The notes: generated by a model not told the origin, from the letters alone. A stretch of 64,000 nucleotides of DNA from an uncultured Collinsella sp. (GCA_900552385.1 URZI01000002.1:1-64000), one strand, 5' to 3'. Shown: positions 8,276 through 17,279, numbered from the stretch's first letter. Numbers and translations are program-made.

Positions 8276-8414
8276 GTGCACGGCGCCGCGTCGTCTCTTG
8301 GACGGGCGTGCCCGTGCCGTTGAGCAAATAATGTTCAACCTGTGGTTCCGCTTTTCGGCCGTGCTTGTGCGCTTGTCGTGCAGGGTAGGCTAGATGCAAG
8401 CGTAATACGTTAGA

Positions 8415-8450
8415 GCGCGGCGCCGCCACTTGGGCGGGCCGTGCTTTTTT
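8415..8450 (+). promoter_or_regulatory. Attenuator-like terminator in the nhaA leader
   Basis: A GC-rich stem (8415-8427 with 8433-8444, one bulged base) is followed by TTTTTT and ends only 33 bp before the nhaA ATG. A terminator in the leader, upstream of its own gene, usually signals attenuation or a riboswitch. The upstream leader (about 8320-8414) could hold a sensing domain, but no known riboswitch consensus was recognised. Confidence 0.5.
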
Positions 8451-8483
8451 AAGACGGGAGCCTTCCCGTGAAAGGAGCCGCCC

Positions 8484-9842
8484 ATGGCAGCACCCGAGCA
8501 GCTGTTCAACGTTCGTGAGCGCAAGCGTTTTGAGCGCCACGACATTTGGGAGCGCATCGCCGAGAACGGCACGATTTCCGCCGCCGTCATGGTCTTCGCC
8601 GCCATCGCCGCCGTCGTTTGCGCCAACACCGATGCCTACGAGGTCATCCATCACTTTTTGGAGACCCCGCTGTATGTGGGTCTGGGCAACCTTACGGCCG
8701 GTCTCACCGTTGAGCTATTCGTCAACGACTTCCTCATGGCGATTTTCTTTTTGCTGGTGGGCATTGAGCTTAAGTACGAGATGACGGTCGGCGAGCTCAA
8801 GAATCCGCGTCAGGCCATGCTTCCCATGCTGGCGGCCGTGGGCGGCGTCGTCGTTCCCGCCTGCATCTATCTGATCTTTAACCATGCCGGCGCGCACAAC
8901 GGCTGGGCCATTCCCATGGCAACCGATATTGCCTTTGCGCTGGGCGTGCTGTCGCTTTTGGGCAACCGCGTGCCCAACGGCGTGCGCGTGTTCTTCTCGA
9001 CGCTCGCCATCGCCGACGACCTCATCTCCATCGCCGCCATCGCCATCTTCTACGGTCAGAGCCCCAATCCGTTTTGGTTGGGCGCCGCCGCGCTTGTGAC
9101 CTGTGCGCTCGTGTGGCTCAACAAGACGCAGCATTACCGCCTTGCCCCGTATTCGGTACTGGGCCTGCTGTTGTGGTTCTGCATGTTCAAGAGCGGCGTG
9201 CACGCTACGCTTGCTGGCGTCATCCTGGCCTTCACCATCCCGGCCAAGTGCGGTGTTAAGCTTGATAGCCTCACCGATTGGCTGGGCGAGTGCTTGCCGC
9301 TGCTCGATGACCGCTACGACGACGAGGCGCACATCCTGGGCCAGCATGACTTTACCGTCTCGACCACCAAAGTCGAGCGCGTCATGCACCGCGTGACCCC
9401 GCCGCTCATCCGCATGGAGCGCCTGATCTCCACGCCGGTCAACTTTGTGATCCTGCCGATCTTTGCGTTCGTCAACGCACAGGTTCGCCTGGTGGGCGTG
9501 GACATGAGCACGCTGCTCACCGACCCGGTGACGCTCGGCGTGTACTTTGGCATGCTGCTGGGCAAGCCGATCGGCATCTTTGGCATGACGTTCGCCCTGG
9601 TCAAGCTCAAGGCCTGCGAGCTACCGCGCAACGTCAACTGGCACATGATTGCCGGCGTGGGCATTCTGGGCGGCATCGGCTTTACCATGTCGATTCTCAT
9701 CAGCGGTCTCGCCTTCCCGACGGCTGAGTTTGAGGTCCTGGCCGCCAAGGCCGCTATTCTCGCCGGCTCTGTCACCGCGGCCGTACTTGGCATGATCTAC
9801 ATGAGCGTGATCTGCAAGCACCCCGCGCCCAAGGACGAGTAA
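8484..9842 (+). CDS. nhaA: Na+/H+ antiporter NhaA
   Basis: Inner-membrane antiporter expelling Na+ (or Li+) in exchange for protons. The 452-aa protein has the NhaA fold with about 12 membrane helices. The twin transport aspartates are D178-D179 in LAIADDLISI, and D148 in MATDIAFALG corresponds to the conserved acidic residue of helix IV. A hydrophilic stretch near residues 270-310 (LDDRYDDEAHILG) is typical of longer actinobacterial forms. Start ATG 8484 follows AAAGGAG by 6 bp. It is monocistronic between an attenuator-like leader and a strong terminator. Confidence 0.95.
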   Translation: MAAPEQLFNVRERKRFERHDIWERIAENGTISAAVMVFAAIAAVVCANTDAYEVIHHFLETPLYVGLGNLTAGLTVELFVNDFLMAIFFLLVGIELKYEMTVGELKNPRQAMLPMLAAVGGVVVPACIYLIFNHAGAHNGWAIPMATDIAFALGVLSLLGNRVPNGVRVFFSTLAIADDLISIAAIAIFYGQSPNPFWLGAAALVTCALVWLNKTQHYRLAPYSVLGLLLWFCMFKSGVHATLAGVILAFTIPAKCGVKLDSLTDWLGECLPLLDDRYDDEAHILGQHDFTVSTTKVERVMHRVTPPLIRMERLISTPVNFVILPIFAFVNAQVRLVGVDMSTLLTDPVTLGVYFGMLLGKPIGIFGMTFALVKLKACELPRNVNWHMIAGVGILGGIGFTMSILISGLAFPTAEFEVLAAKAAILAGSVTAAVLGMIYMSVICKHPAPKDE

Positions 9843-9859
9843 GAGCACATACAAGTTTG

Positions 9860-9897
9860 AAAACGCCGCCTGTGAACACCATCACAGGCGGCGTTTT
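9860..9897 (+). terminator. Bidirectional terminator after nhaA
   Basis: Perfect 16-bp arms (9860-9875, 9882-9897), 6-nt loop, with AAAA/TTTT ends. It serves nhaA on the plus strand and probably the small gene at 9928 on the minus strand. Confidence 0.9.
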
Positions 9898-9924
9898 AGT
9901 CATTCGGGACGTTCTTAATGACTA
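9897..9924. repeat. Short dispersed repeat (AAGAACGTCCC family)
   Basis: The complement of 9897-9918 matches 45168-45189 at 21 of 22 positions. It is bounded by the inverted octamers TAGTCATT (9897-9904) and AATGACTA (9917-9924). A related core occurs in the 17.35-kb inverted repeat. Confidence 0.55.
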
Positions 9925-9927
9925 GGT

Positions 9928-10182
9928 TTATTCCACGGTGCCGTAGATGGCGCCCCAGCCGTGGGCGGCCAAGGCGGAGTTGAGCTGGTCGCAAAGTGAC
10001 TGGCGGTCGTAATAGCCGGGCGGTAGCAGGTTCACGATTTCCATGAGATCGGGCGCCAGGTCCAAGATTTCGGCCTGTACGATCAGATCCAGGCGGTCGA
10101 TGGCGTGGCGGTCGTAAAACAGTCCGTCGACCAGGCGCTGAAGGTCGCCGAATTCCTCGGCCTGGAACGATCCGTACTCCAT
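9928..10182 (-). CDS. Small protein of unknown function (84 aa)
   Basis: I do not recognise this protein. It is acidic, predicted mainly helical, with no signal peptide, membrane segment or Cys motif; it starts MEYGSFQAEEFGDLQRL. The start at 10182 was preferred to the ATG at 10212 because AGGAGG lies 5 bp before it. A clean ribosome site, a bidirectional terminator at its 3' side and acceptable codon use support a real gene. It is convergent with nhaA and divergent from the aminotransferase. Confidence 0.65.
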   Translation of the reverse strand: MEYGSFQAEEFGDLQRLVDGLFYDRHAIDRLDLIVQAEILDLAPDLMEIVNLLPPGYYDRQSLCDQLNSALAAHGWGAIYGTVE

Positions 10183-10331
10183 AGTGCCTCCTTGGGCGCC
10201 CCACGCCGGCATGCGCGGCGTTTCGTAATTTATTGCGATGGACTTAATCTATCACGGCTTCATACCCTTGCGGCGGTGGCGGTCTATACTTAGAAGAATT
10301 GCAACGTACCGCTTCGTGAAAGGTCGCACCC

Positions 10332-11636
10332 ATGCAGACGATCTACCAGAAGATGGAAACCACCGAACTCGATGCCGCCATCGAGGCGCTCAAAGCCGAG
10401 GTCGCCGAGGTCAAGGCCAAGGGCCTGGCGCTCGACATGGCCCGCGGCAAGCCGTCGCCCTCCCAGGTGGACATCTCTCGACCCATGCTCGATATCCTCA
10501 ATGCCGATGCCGACCTGCACGACGGCAACGTCGACTGTTCCAACTACGGCTGCTTTGAGGGCATTCCTTCGGCACGCAAGCTGGCGGGGGAGTTCCTGGG
10601 CTGCCCCGCCGAGCAGACGCTCGTGCTGGGTTCGTCGAGCCTGCTGATCGAGCACGACATCGCCGGTATGTTCTGGCGCTGCGGCTCGTGCGGCAGCGAG
10701 CCCTGGGATGCCTACGAGGCTGCCCACGACGGCAAGAAGGTCAAGTTCCTGTGCCCTGTTCCCGGCTACGACCGCCACTTTGGCATCACCGCCGATCTGG
10801 GTATCGAGAACGTCCCCGTCGCGATGACCGACAACGGCCCCGACATGGACGAGGTCGAGCGCCTCGTCGCCGCCGACGATTCCATCAAGGGCATCTGGTG
10901 CGTGCCCAAGTATTCCAACCCCACGGGCATCACCTTTAGCGAGGACACTGTGCGCCGCCTGGTTGAGATGCCCACGGCCGCACCCGATTTCCGCATCTTC
11001 TGGGACAACGCCTACTGCGTGCACGACCTGTACGACGAGACCGACGAGCTCGCAAACATCTTTGACCTCGCTCGCGCGGCGGGCACCGAGGACCGCGTGG
11101 TGGCATTTGCCTCGACGTCCAAGATCACCTTCCCGGGCGCCGGTATCGGCTTTATCGGTGCGAGCCCCGCGGTCATCGCCGAGTTCTCCAAGCGCCTGAA
11201 GGCAGGCCTTATCAGCGCCGACAAGCTCAACCAGCTGCGTCACGTGCGTTTCCTTCCCACCATCGAGGCGGTCAGGGAGCACATGAAAAAGCACGCCGAG
11301 TTCCTGCGTCCGCGCTTTGAGGCCGTTGAGCGCAAGCTCACCGAGGGCCTGGGCGATACGGGTTGCGCTGCTTGGACGCATCCCCGCGGCGGCTACTTTG
11401 TGAGCTTCGATGGTCCCGAGGGCTCGGCCCAAAAGGTCGCTGCGCTCTGCGCCGACCTGGGCGTCAAGCTCACGCCGGCCGGTGCCACCTGGCCCTATGG
11501 CAAGGACCCGCGCGACACCAACATCCGCATCGCGCCGAGCTATCCCACGGTCGAGGACCTGGAGGCCGCGCTCGATGTGCTGGTGCTGGCCGTTAAGCTT
11601 GTCGCTGCCGAGCTTGCGCGTGCCGAGCGCGCCTAA
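10332..11636 (+). CDS. Class I/II aminotransferase (aspartate aminotransferase subgroup Ic-like)
   Basis: PLP enzyme, probably transferring the amino group of aspartate or a related amino acid to 2-oxoglutarate. The Schiff-base lysine is K264 in ASTSKITFPG; the PLP-contacting NPTG motif is at residues 196-199 and FWDNAY supplies the Asp/Tyr ring contacts. The C-terminal NIRIAPSYP carries the substrate-carboxylate Arg. The MARGKPS N-terminal segment and 434-aa length resemble the Corynebacterium-type subgroup Ic enzymes (Pfam Asp_aminotransf). It is preceded by a probable -10 (TATACT, 10285-10290). Exact amino-acid specificity is uncertain. Confidence 0.85.
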   Translation: MQTIYQKMETTELDAAIEALKAEVAEVKAKGLALDMARGKPSPSQVDISRPMLDILNADADLHDGNVDCSNYGCFEGIPSARKLAGEFLGCPAEQTLVLGSSSLLIEHDIAGMFWRCGSCGSEPWDAYEAAHDGKKVKFLCPVPGYDRHFGITADLGIENVPVAMTDNGPDMDEVERLVAADDSIKGIWCVPKYSNPTGITFSEDTVRRLVEMPTAAPDFRIFWDNAYCVHDLYDETDELANIFDLARAAGTEDRVVAFASTSKITFPGAGIGFIGASPAVIAEFSKRLKAGLISADKLNQLRHVRFLPTIEAVREHMKKHAEFLRPRFEAVERKLTEGLGDTGCAAWTHPRGGYFVSFDGPEGSAQKVAALCADLGVKLTPAGATWPYGKDPRDTNIRIAPSYPTVEDLEAALDVLVLAVKLVAAELARAERA

Positions 11637-11687
11637 CGCGCGGCTTCCCGTACTATCCGCACTTTCGATACACAAAGGAGCGTATAC

Positions 11688-12002
11688 ATGGATTTGGGTA
11701 TTTCCACCAACCCCACGCCAGAGCTCTACACCATTAAGGTAACCGGCGAGATCGATATCTCTAACGCCGATAGCCTGCGCAATGCCATCGACCTGGCGCT
11801 CGAGCAGCCCACTGAGGCCGTTGAGCTCGATTTTGCCCAGGTGAGCTACATCGATTCGACGGGCATTGGCGTGCTCGTGGGCGCCGCACACCACGCGGTC
11901 GACCACGGCAAGCGCTTTAGCTGCACCAATGTGCAGCCCCCGGTGATGCGTGTGGTTCAGCTGTTGGGTGTCGACCAGGAGATTTCGATCACCGCTGCAT
12001 AA
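11688..12002 (+). CDS. STAS-domain anti-sigma-factor antagonist
   Basis: 104-aa single-domain STAS protein of the SpoIIAA/RsbV type. Such proteins bind a serine-kinase anti-sigma factor and are switched off by phosphorylation of a conserved Ser, here S57 in YIDSTGIGVLV. AAAGGAG precedes the ATG by 7 bp. No anti-sigma kinase or sigma factor gene is adjacent, so its partner must be encoded elsewhere. A role in partner-switching control of stress or envelope genes is inferred from the family only. Confidence 0.88.
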   Translation: MDLGISTNPTPELYTIKVTGEIDISNADSLRNAIDLALEQPTEAVELDFAQVSYIDSTGIGVLVGAAHHAVDHGKRFSCTNVQPPVMRVVQLLGVDQEISITAA

Positions 12003-12051
12003 TCTTTGCCCCCAAAAGGGCGTGCCGTTTGGCATATGTTTGTGATGCGCT

Positions 12052-12080
12052 CGGACGTTTTGGCGTCCGGGCGCTATACT
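12052..12080 (+). promoter_or_regulatory. Hairpin and -10 box before tatA
   Basis: CGGACG (12052-12057) pairs with CGTCCG (12064-12069), a short stem that may end the STAS transcript. TATACT at 12075-12080 is a plausible -10 for the tat operon; no good -35 is visible. Confidence 0.4.
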
Positions 12081-12155
12081 TGACCGAATGAATAGACGAG
12101 TTCCGGCCGAATGGCGCGGTGCGGGCTCGACTCACATCGAGCCTTGGAGGTATGT

Positions 12156-12740
12156 GTGTTTGGTATTGGAGAGGGTGAGCTCGCGATCATCGTGGTCTTC
12201 GGCTTTTTGCTGTTTGGCCCGGATAAGCTCCCGCAGATGGGCCGTACGATCGGCCGTGCCATCCGTCAGTTCCGCGAGACGCAGGAAAAGATGACGGCCG
12301 TTGTTCAGTCCGAGATCATCGATCCGGTAAGCGAGGCCGCTTCGGCACCGGTCAAGCCCAAGAAGACTGCCGTCGATGACGATTCCGATGCGGACGAGGA
12401 TGCCGCCGAGACGGCAGCGCCCGCCAAGAAGGAGACCTTTGCCGAGCGCCGTGCTCGTCTTGCTGCCGAGAAGGCCGCGAGCGAGGGTGCCGCCGAGGGC
12501 GAGAATGCTGACGAGGAGCCTGCGACCGAGGGCGCCGACGCCGGGTCCGCCGATGCCGTCGCCGAGCCCGCTTCCGCTGCAGAGCCGGAACCCGAGCCCG
12601 AGCCGGCAGAGCCCACGACGGCCGACCTCTACGCCCGTCGTCCCCGCAAGCGCAAGGCCGTCGTCGACCAGCTCGCCCGCGAGCTCGAGGCCGAGGACGA
12701 CGCCGCTGCCGCCGACGCCTCGAAGGGAGGCGATGAGTAA
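12156..12740 (+). CDS. Twin-arginine translocase TatA/TatB-family subunit
   Basis: Membrane subunit of the Tat system that exports folded proteins. The diagnostic N-terminus MFGIGEGELAIIVVFGFLLFG with FGPDKLP hinge is one transmembrane helix followed by an amphipathic helix to about residue 50. After that comes a long Ala/Glu-rich acidic tail and a basic end (RRPRKRKAVVDQLA). Start GTG 12156 was chosen because TTGGAGG is 5 bp upstream and the family always starts here. At 194 aa it is long for TatA and closer to TatB in size, but in a TatAC-only system it may do both jobs. Its stop overlaps the tatC start by one base. Confidence 0.9.
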   Translation: MFGIGEGELAIIVVFGFLLFGPDKLPQMGRTIGRAIRQFRETQEKMTAVVQSEIIDPVSEAASAPVKPKKTAVDDDSDADEDAAETAAPAKKETFAERRARLAAEKAASEGAAEGENADEEPATEGADAGSADAVAEPASAAEPEPEPEPAEPTTADLYARRPRKRKAVVDQLARELEAEDDAAAADASKGGDE

Positions 12741-13531
12741 TGCCTATCGGACCTGCGCGCATGCCGCTCTTCGATCACCTGGGAGAGCTCCGTCGCCGCC
12801 TGACTATCGTGGTCGTGTCGGTGTTTGCCGCCGCCATCGTGCTGTATTTCGCCACGCCCGTGGTGCTCGACATCCTGGAAGACCCCATCCGCTCCTTTGT
12901 GCCGGACGGTAAGTTCTACATCACTACCACGCTCGGCGGCTTTGGCCTGCGCTTCTCGCTGGCCATCAAGATGGCCGTGGTCATGTGCACGCCCATGATC
13001 ATCTGGCAGATTCTGGCATTTTTCCTGCCGGCACTGCGTCCCAACGAGCGCAAATGGGTCGTGCCCACGGTGCTCGCCTCGACGGTGCTGTTCTTCCTGG
13101 GCGCAATCTTCTGCTATTTCATCATCATTCCTGCGGGCTTTGAGTGGCTCATCGGCGAGACCTCGGCCGTCGCTACGGCGCTGCCCGATCTGGAGAACTA
13201 CGTCAACATGGAGCTGCTCTTTATGATCGGCTTTGGCGTGGCGTTTGAGCTGCCGCTCATCATCTTCTACCTGTCCGTCTTCCACATCGTGTCCTACGCG
13301 GCCTTCCGCGGCGCCTGGCGCTACGTGTACGTGGGCCTGCTTGTGGGCTCGGCTGTGATTACGCCCGACGGCTCGCCCGTTACGCTGGGCCTCATGTATG
13401 GTGCCCTGCTCTCGCTCTACGAGATTTCGCTCGCCATCGCCCGCGTGGTCATTACCGCGCGCGAGGGCAAGGAAGGCTTGTTTGTGAGCCGTCTGGACCT
13501 GTTCTCGGACGATGAGGACGACGAGGAGTAA
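12740..13531 (+). CDS. tatC: Sec-independent translocase TatC
   Basis: Polytopic membrane receptor of the Tat pathway; recognises the twin-arginine signal peptide. The 263-aa protein has six hydrophobic helices, the N-terminal HLGELRRRL motif (residues 13-21) that contacts the signal peptide, and the conserved FELPLIIF in helix 4. It ends in an acidic tail. TAATG overlap with tatA indicates translational coupling. It is followed 6 bp later by hypA, so tat and hyp genes form one operon. Confidence 0.96.
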   Translation: MPIGPARMPLFDHLGELRRRLTIVVVSVFAAAIVLYFATPVVLDILEDPIRSFVPDGKFYITTTLGGFGLRFSLAIKMAVVMCTPMIIWQILAFFLPALRPNERKWVVPTVLASTVLFFLGAIFCYFIIIPAGFEWLIGETSAVATALPDLENYVNMELLFMIGFGVAFELPLIIFYLSVFHIVSYAAFRGAWRYVYVGLLVGSAVITPDGSPVTLGLMYGALLSLYEISLAIARVVITAREGKEGLFVSRLDLFSDDEDDEE

Positions 13532-13537
13532 ATCGGT

Positions 13538-13894
13538 ATGCACGAGGTTGGCATTGTCAACGGCATACTCGATACAGTGATTCGCGCGGCGCGTGGGGCG
13601 GGGGCCTCGCGCGCCGTTTTGGTAACGCTGCGTATCGGGGATATGACCGAAGTTGTGCGCGAGGCGCTCGACTTTGCGTGGGAGACATTTCGCGATGAGG
13701 ACCCGCTCACGCGAGGCTGCGAGCTTGCCGTGGAGGAGGTCCATCCGCAAAGTGAATGCTTGGACTGCGGCGAGGTTTTCGACCACGATCGCTTCCACTG
13801 TCGCTGTCCCCAGTGTGGTGGCGCCAACGTGCGCCTACTGCACGGCCGCGAGCTCGATATCGCGAGTATCGAAATCGAAACCCCCGACGATTAG
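13538..13894 (+). CDS. hypA: Hydrogenase nickel-insertion protein HypA
   Basis: 118-aa metallochaperone that delivers Ni2+ to [NiFe]-hydrogenase precursor (and in some bacteria urease). It has the strict N-terminal MHE nickel motif (H2) and a zinc site of two Cys pairs: C74/C77 (CLDCG) and C90/C93 (CPQCG). Its start lies 6 bp after the tatC stop. No hydrogenase structural genes are in the window. Hydrogenase small subunits are classic Tat substrates, which may explain the linkage with tatAC (inference). Confidence 0.93.
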   Translation: MHEVGIVNGILDTVIRAARGAGASRAVLVTLRIGDMTEVVREALDFAWETFRDEDPLTRGCELAVEEVHPQSECLDCGEVFDHDRFHCRCPQCGGANVRLLHGRELDIASIEIETPDD

Positions 13895-13949
13895 CCCGCT
13901 AGCCATCTAGTGATGGGGTATAAAGGGGCCAAAGTAAGGAGCGCTAAGT

Positions 13950-14633
13950 ATGGCCGAGAAAACGATTGATATCGCGTCGCCGATTCTGTCGCGCAACGAG
14001 CGCCTGGCAGATCAGCTGCGTCAGCGATTTAATGAGACAAACACCTATGTGATCAACGTCTTGTCGAGCCCCGGTTCGGGCAAGACCACCACGATCCTGG
14101 GCACCAACGAGCGCCTGCGCGACAAGGCTGGCCTGCGCTGCGCCGTCATCGAGGGCGACATCGCCTCGGACGTCGACGCCATCACCATGAAGGAAGCCGG
14201 CATGCCCGCCATCCAGATCAACACGGGCGGCCTGTGCCATCTTGAGGGCAACATGATCATGGAGGCCGTCGACGCCTTCGACCGGGCGGTGGGTCTGGAA
14301 AACATCGACGTCATCTTTATCGAAAACGTGGGCAACTTGGTCTGCCCGGTCGACTTTGACCTGGGTGAGAACCTGTCCATCATGATTCTCTCGGTGCCCG
14401 AGGGCGACGACAAGCCCATCAAGTACCCGGGCATCTTCCAGCACGCCGGCGCGCAGCTGCTCAATAAGGTCGACGTGGCCCCGGCTTTCGATTTTGACAT
14501 GGATAGGTATACTAAGACACTCGATGACCTCAATCCGCAGGCGCCGCGGTTTGCCGTGAGCGCGCGCAAGGGCGAGGGCATGGATGCCTGGTGCGATTGG
14601 CTCATCGGGCAGATCGAGCAAGCAAGGGCGTAA
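13950..14633 (+). CDS. hypB: Hydrogenase accessory GTPase HypB
   Basis: SIMIBI-class GTPase that powers nickel transfer with HypA. The P-loop SSPGSGKTT is at residues 39-47; the metal-binding Cys-His of the GTPase domain is in NTGGLCHLEGN, and ENVGNLVCPVDF is also conserved. The N-terminal CxxCGC high-affinity nickel motif and the His-rich stretch found in some HypB proteins are absent, giving the short 227-aa form. ATG follows GTAAGGAG. It closes the tatA-tatC-hypA-hypB operon. Confidence 0.95.
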   Translation: MAEKTIDIASPILSRNERLADQLRQRFNETNTYVINVLSSPGSGKTTTILGTNERLRDKAGLRCAVIEGDIASDVDAITMKEAGMPAIQINTGGLCHLEGNMIMEAVDAFDRAVGLENIDVIFIENVGNLVCPVDFDLGENLSIMILSVPEGDDKPIKYPGIFQHAGAQLLNKVDVAPAFDFDMDRYTKTLDDLNPQAPRFAVSARKGEGMDAWCDWLIGQIEQARA

Positions 14634-14687
14634 ATCGGCCGCCATACGGGCGGGCGTAGCCGCAGAGACACGAGATAGGAGCCTCTT

Positions 14688-17279
14688 TTGAAGCTCATCA
14701 TCGCCGAGAAAAACGACGCTGCGCGTCAGATCGCCGAGCGTCTGTCCACGGGTAAACCCAAAAAGGATAAGGTGTACAACACCGCCATCTACCGTTTTGA
14801 GTGGAAGGGCGAGGAGTGCGTGACCATCGGCCTGGCCGGTCACATCCTTGCGCCCGATTTTTGCGACAGCGTGCTGTTCGATAAAAAGCTGGGCTGGTAT
14901 TCGGTTACTGAGGACGGCGAGATGCTGCCGGCCGACATGCCCGATGGCCTGGCTCGTCCGCCTTACGACACCAAGCGCAAGCCGTTTCTTGCCGACGGTA
15001 TCTCCATCAAGGGCTGGAAGCTCGAGAGCCTGCCTTACCTCACCTGGGCGCCCGTCATTAAGCTGCCGGCCGAGAAGGAACTCATTCGCTCGCTCAAGAA
15101 CCTGGCTAAGAAGTCCGACAGCGTCATCATCGCCACGGACTTCGACCGCGAGGGCGAGCTGATCGGCTCGGACGCTCTCAACAAGGTGCGTGAGGTTGCG
15201 CCGGACTTGCCGGTTGCCCGCGCCCAGTACTCTTCGTTTACCAAGGCCGAGATCACGCACGCCTTCGATAATCTCGTCACGCTCGACCAGAATCTGGCCG
15301 ACGCCGGCGAGAGCCGTCAGCACATCGACCTCATTTGGGGTGCGGTGCTCACGCGCTACCTGACGCTCGCCAAGTTTGGCGGCTTTGGCAACGTGCGTTC
15401 CGCCGGCCGCGTGCAGACGCCGACGCTTGCCCTGGTGGTCGAGCGCGAGCGTGAGCGCATGGCGTTTGTGCCCGAGGACTATTGGCAGATTCGCGGCATG
15501 GGTGCCGCGCAGGGCGCTGCCGAGGACGATCGCTTTAAGATTGCGCACAAGACGGCACGCTTTACCGACAAGGATGCTGCTGAGACGGCGTACGGCCATG
15601 TTGACGGCGCTACGACGGCAACCGTCGCCGCAGTGACCAAGCGCTCCCGCAAGCAGCAGCCGCCCACGCCGTTTGCGACGACCTCGCTGCAGGCTGCCGC
15701 CGCGGCCGAGGGCATCTCGCCTGCGCGTACCATGCGCATCGCCGAGTCCCTCTACATGGCCGGTCTCATCAGCTACCCGCGTGTCGACAACACCGTGTAC
15801 CCCGCGACGCTCGATTTGGGCGCTGTGGTGAGTGACCTTGCAAAGATCAACCCGGCGCTGGCGCCCGTGTGCAAAAAGGTGCTCGCCGGCCCCATGAAGC
15901 CCACGCGCGGCAAAGTCGAGACCACCGACCACCCGCCTATCTACCCCACGGGCGAGGGCGATCCGTCCACGCTCGATGGCGGCCAACGCAAGCTCTACGA
16001 CCTCATCGCCCGCCGCTTCCTGGCGACGCTTATGGGTCCTGCGACCATCGAGAACACCAAGCTCGAGCTCGACGTCAACGGCGAGCCGTTCGTGGCTTCG
16101 GGCGATGTGCTCGTGACTCCGGGCTTCCGCGAGGCGTATCCGTATGGACTTAAGCGCGATGAGCAGATGCCGCCGCTGGAGCAGGGCGACACGGTCGACG
16201 TATTCGACATTAAGCTCGAGGCAAAGCAGACCGAGCCGCCCGCGCGCTACAGCCAGGGCAAGCTCGTGCAGGAGATGGAAAAGCGCGGCCTGGGCACCAA
16301 GTCCACGCGCGCGAGCATCATCGAGCGCCTGTATGCCGTGCGCTATCTCAAAAACGATCCCGTTGAGCCGAGCCAGCTGGGCATCGCCATTATCGATGCA
16401 CTGTCGCAGTTTGCCCCGCGCATCACGAGCCCCGATATGACCAGTGAGCTCGACGGCGACATGACCCGCGTGGAGCGCGGCGAGGATACCGAAGAGCATG
16501 TCGTGACGCACTCGCGCGCGCTGCTGGCCGGCGTGCTCGACGAGCTGCTCAAGCATACGCAGGAGCTGGGCGACGCCATCAGCGACGCCGTCACGGCCGA
16601 TGCGCGCGTGGGCGCCTGCCCCAAGTGCGGCAAGGACCTGGTTATGAAGACGAGCGCCAAGACCCGCGGCAGCTTTATCGGCTGCATGGGCTGGCCCGAC
16701 TGTGATGTGACCTATCCGGTGCCGAGCGGCGTCAAGGTAAGCCCGCTCGAGGGCGAGGCGGCCGTGTGCCCCGAGTGCGGCGCGCCGCGCATTAAGTGCC
16801 AGCCGTTCCGCCAGAAGGCCTTCGAGATTTGCGTGAACCCCACGTGCCCCACCAACTACGAGCCTGACCTTAAGGTGGGCGAGTGCAAGGTGTGCGCCGA
16901 GGCCGGATGCCATGGCGACCTGATCGCGCACAAGAGCGAGAAGAGCGGCAAGCGCTTTATCCGCTGCACCAACTACGATGACTGCGGCGTGAGCTATCCT
17001 CTGCCGGCGCGCGGTAAGCTCGAGGCGACGGGTGAGACCTGCCCCGAGTGCGGCGCCCCCATCGTGGTGGTCAACACGGCGCGCGGTCCGTGGCGCATCT
17101 GCGTGAACATGGACTGCCCGACCAAGGAGAAGAAGCCCGCCCGCGGCCGCAAGACCACGACTAAGGCGAGCACGGCCAAGAAGACGACGGCGGCAAAGAA
17201 GACTGCTGCCAAGAAGACGACCGCCAAAAAGACGACGGCCAAGAAGTCGACTACCAAAAAGACCGCTGCCGACAAGTAG
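14688..17279 (+). CDS. topA: Type IA DNA topoisomerase with C-terminal zinc ribbons
   Basis: Relaxes negatively supercoiled DNA through a transient 5'-phosphotyrosine break. The N-terminal TOPRIM domain has E7 (IIAEKND) and the acidic cluster ATDFDREGEL. The catalytic Tyr is Y363 in GLISYPRVDNT. Residues about 640-840 hold four Cys4 zinc ribbons. The last ~45 residues are a Lys/Ala/Thr repeat (KKTTAAKKTAAKK-like), which probably binds DNA non-specifically. Domain spacing resembles archaeal-type topoisomerase I / TopB-like enzymes. Start is TTG 14688 with TAGGAG 6 bp upstream; no ATG fits the domain start. The repetitive tail is often variable between strains. Confidence 0.93.
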   Translation: MKLIIAEKNDAARQIAERLSTGKPKKDKVYNTAIYRFEWKGEECVTIGLAGHILAPDFCDSVLFDKKLGWYSVTEDGEMLPADMPDGLARPPYDTKRKPFLADGISIKGWKLESLPYLTWAPVIKLPAEKELIRSLKNLAKKSDSVIIATDFDREGELIGSDALNKVREVAPDLPVARAQYSSFTKAEITHAFDNLVTLDQNLADAGESRQHIDLIWGAVLTRYLTLAKFGGFGNVRSAGRVQTPTLALVVERERERMAFVPEDYWQIRGMGAAQGAAEDDRFKIAHKTARFTDKDAAETAYGHVDGATTATVAAVTKRSRKQQPPTPFATTSLQAAAAAEGISPARTMRIAESLYMAGLISYPRVDNTVYPATLDLGAVVSDLAKINPALAPVCKKVLAGPMKPTRGKVETTDHPPIYPTGEGDPSTLDGGQRKLYDLIARRFLATLMGPATIENTKLELDVNGEPFVASGDVLVTPGFREAYPYGLKRDEQMPPLEQGDTVDVFDIKLEAKQTEPPARYSQGKLVQEMEKRGLGTKSTRASIIERLYAVRYLKNDPVEPSQLGIAIIDALSQFAPRITSPDMTSELDGDMTRVERGEDTEEHVVTHSRALLAGVLDELLKHTQELGDAISDAVTADARVGACPKCGKDLVMKTSAKTRGSFIGCMGWPDCDVTYPVPSGVKVSPLEGEAAVCPECGAPRIKCQPFRQKAFEICVNPTCPTNYEPDLKVGECKVCAEAGCHGDLIAHKSEKSGKRFIRCTNYDDCGVSYPLPARGKLEATGETCPECGAPIVVVNTARGPWRICVNMDCPTKEKKPARGRKTTTKASTAKKTTAAKKTAAKKTTAKKTTAKKSTTKKTAADK

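Noticed and set aside
10290..12035. 581-codon minus-strand frame opposite the aminotransferase and STAS genes
   Set aside because: Antisense shadow of two genes with ribosome sites and conserved motifs.
17160..17279. Lysine-rich repeat at the end of topA as a tandem-repeat locus
   Set aside because: It is in-frame coding sequence for the usual basic tail of such topoisomerases; no evidence of a separate repeat element.
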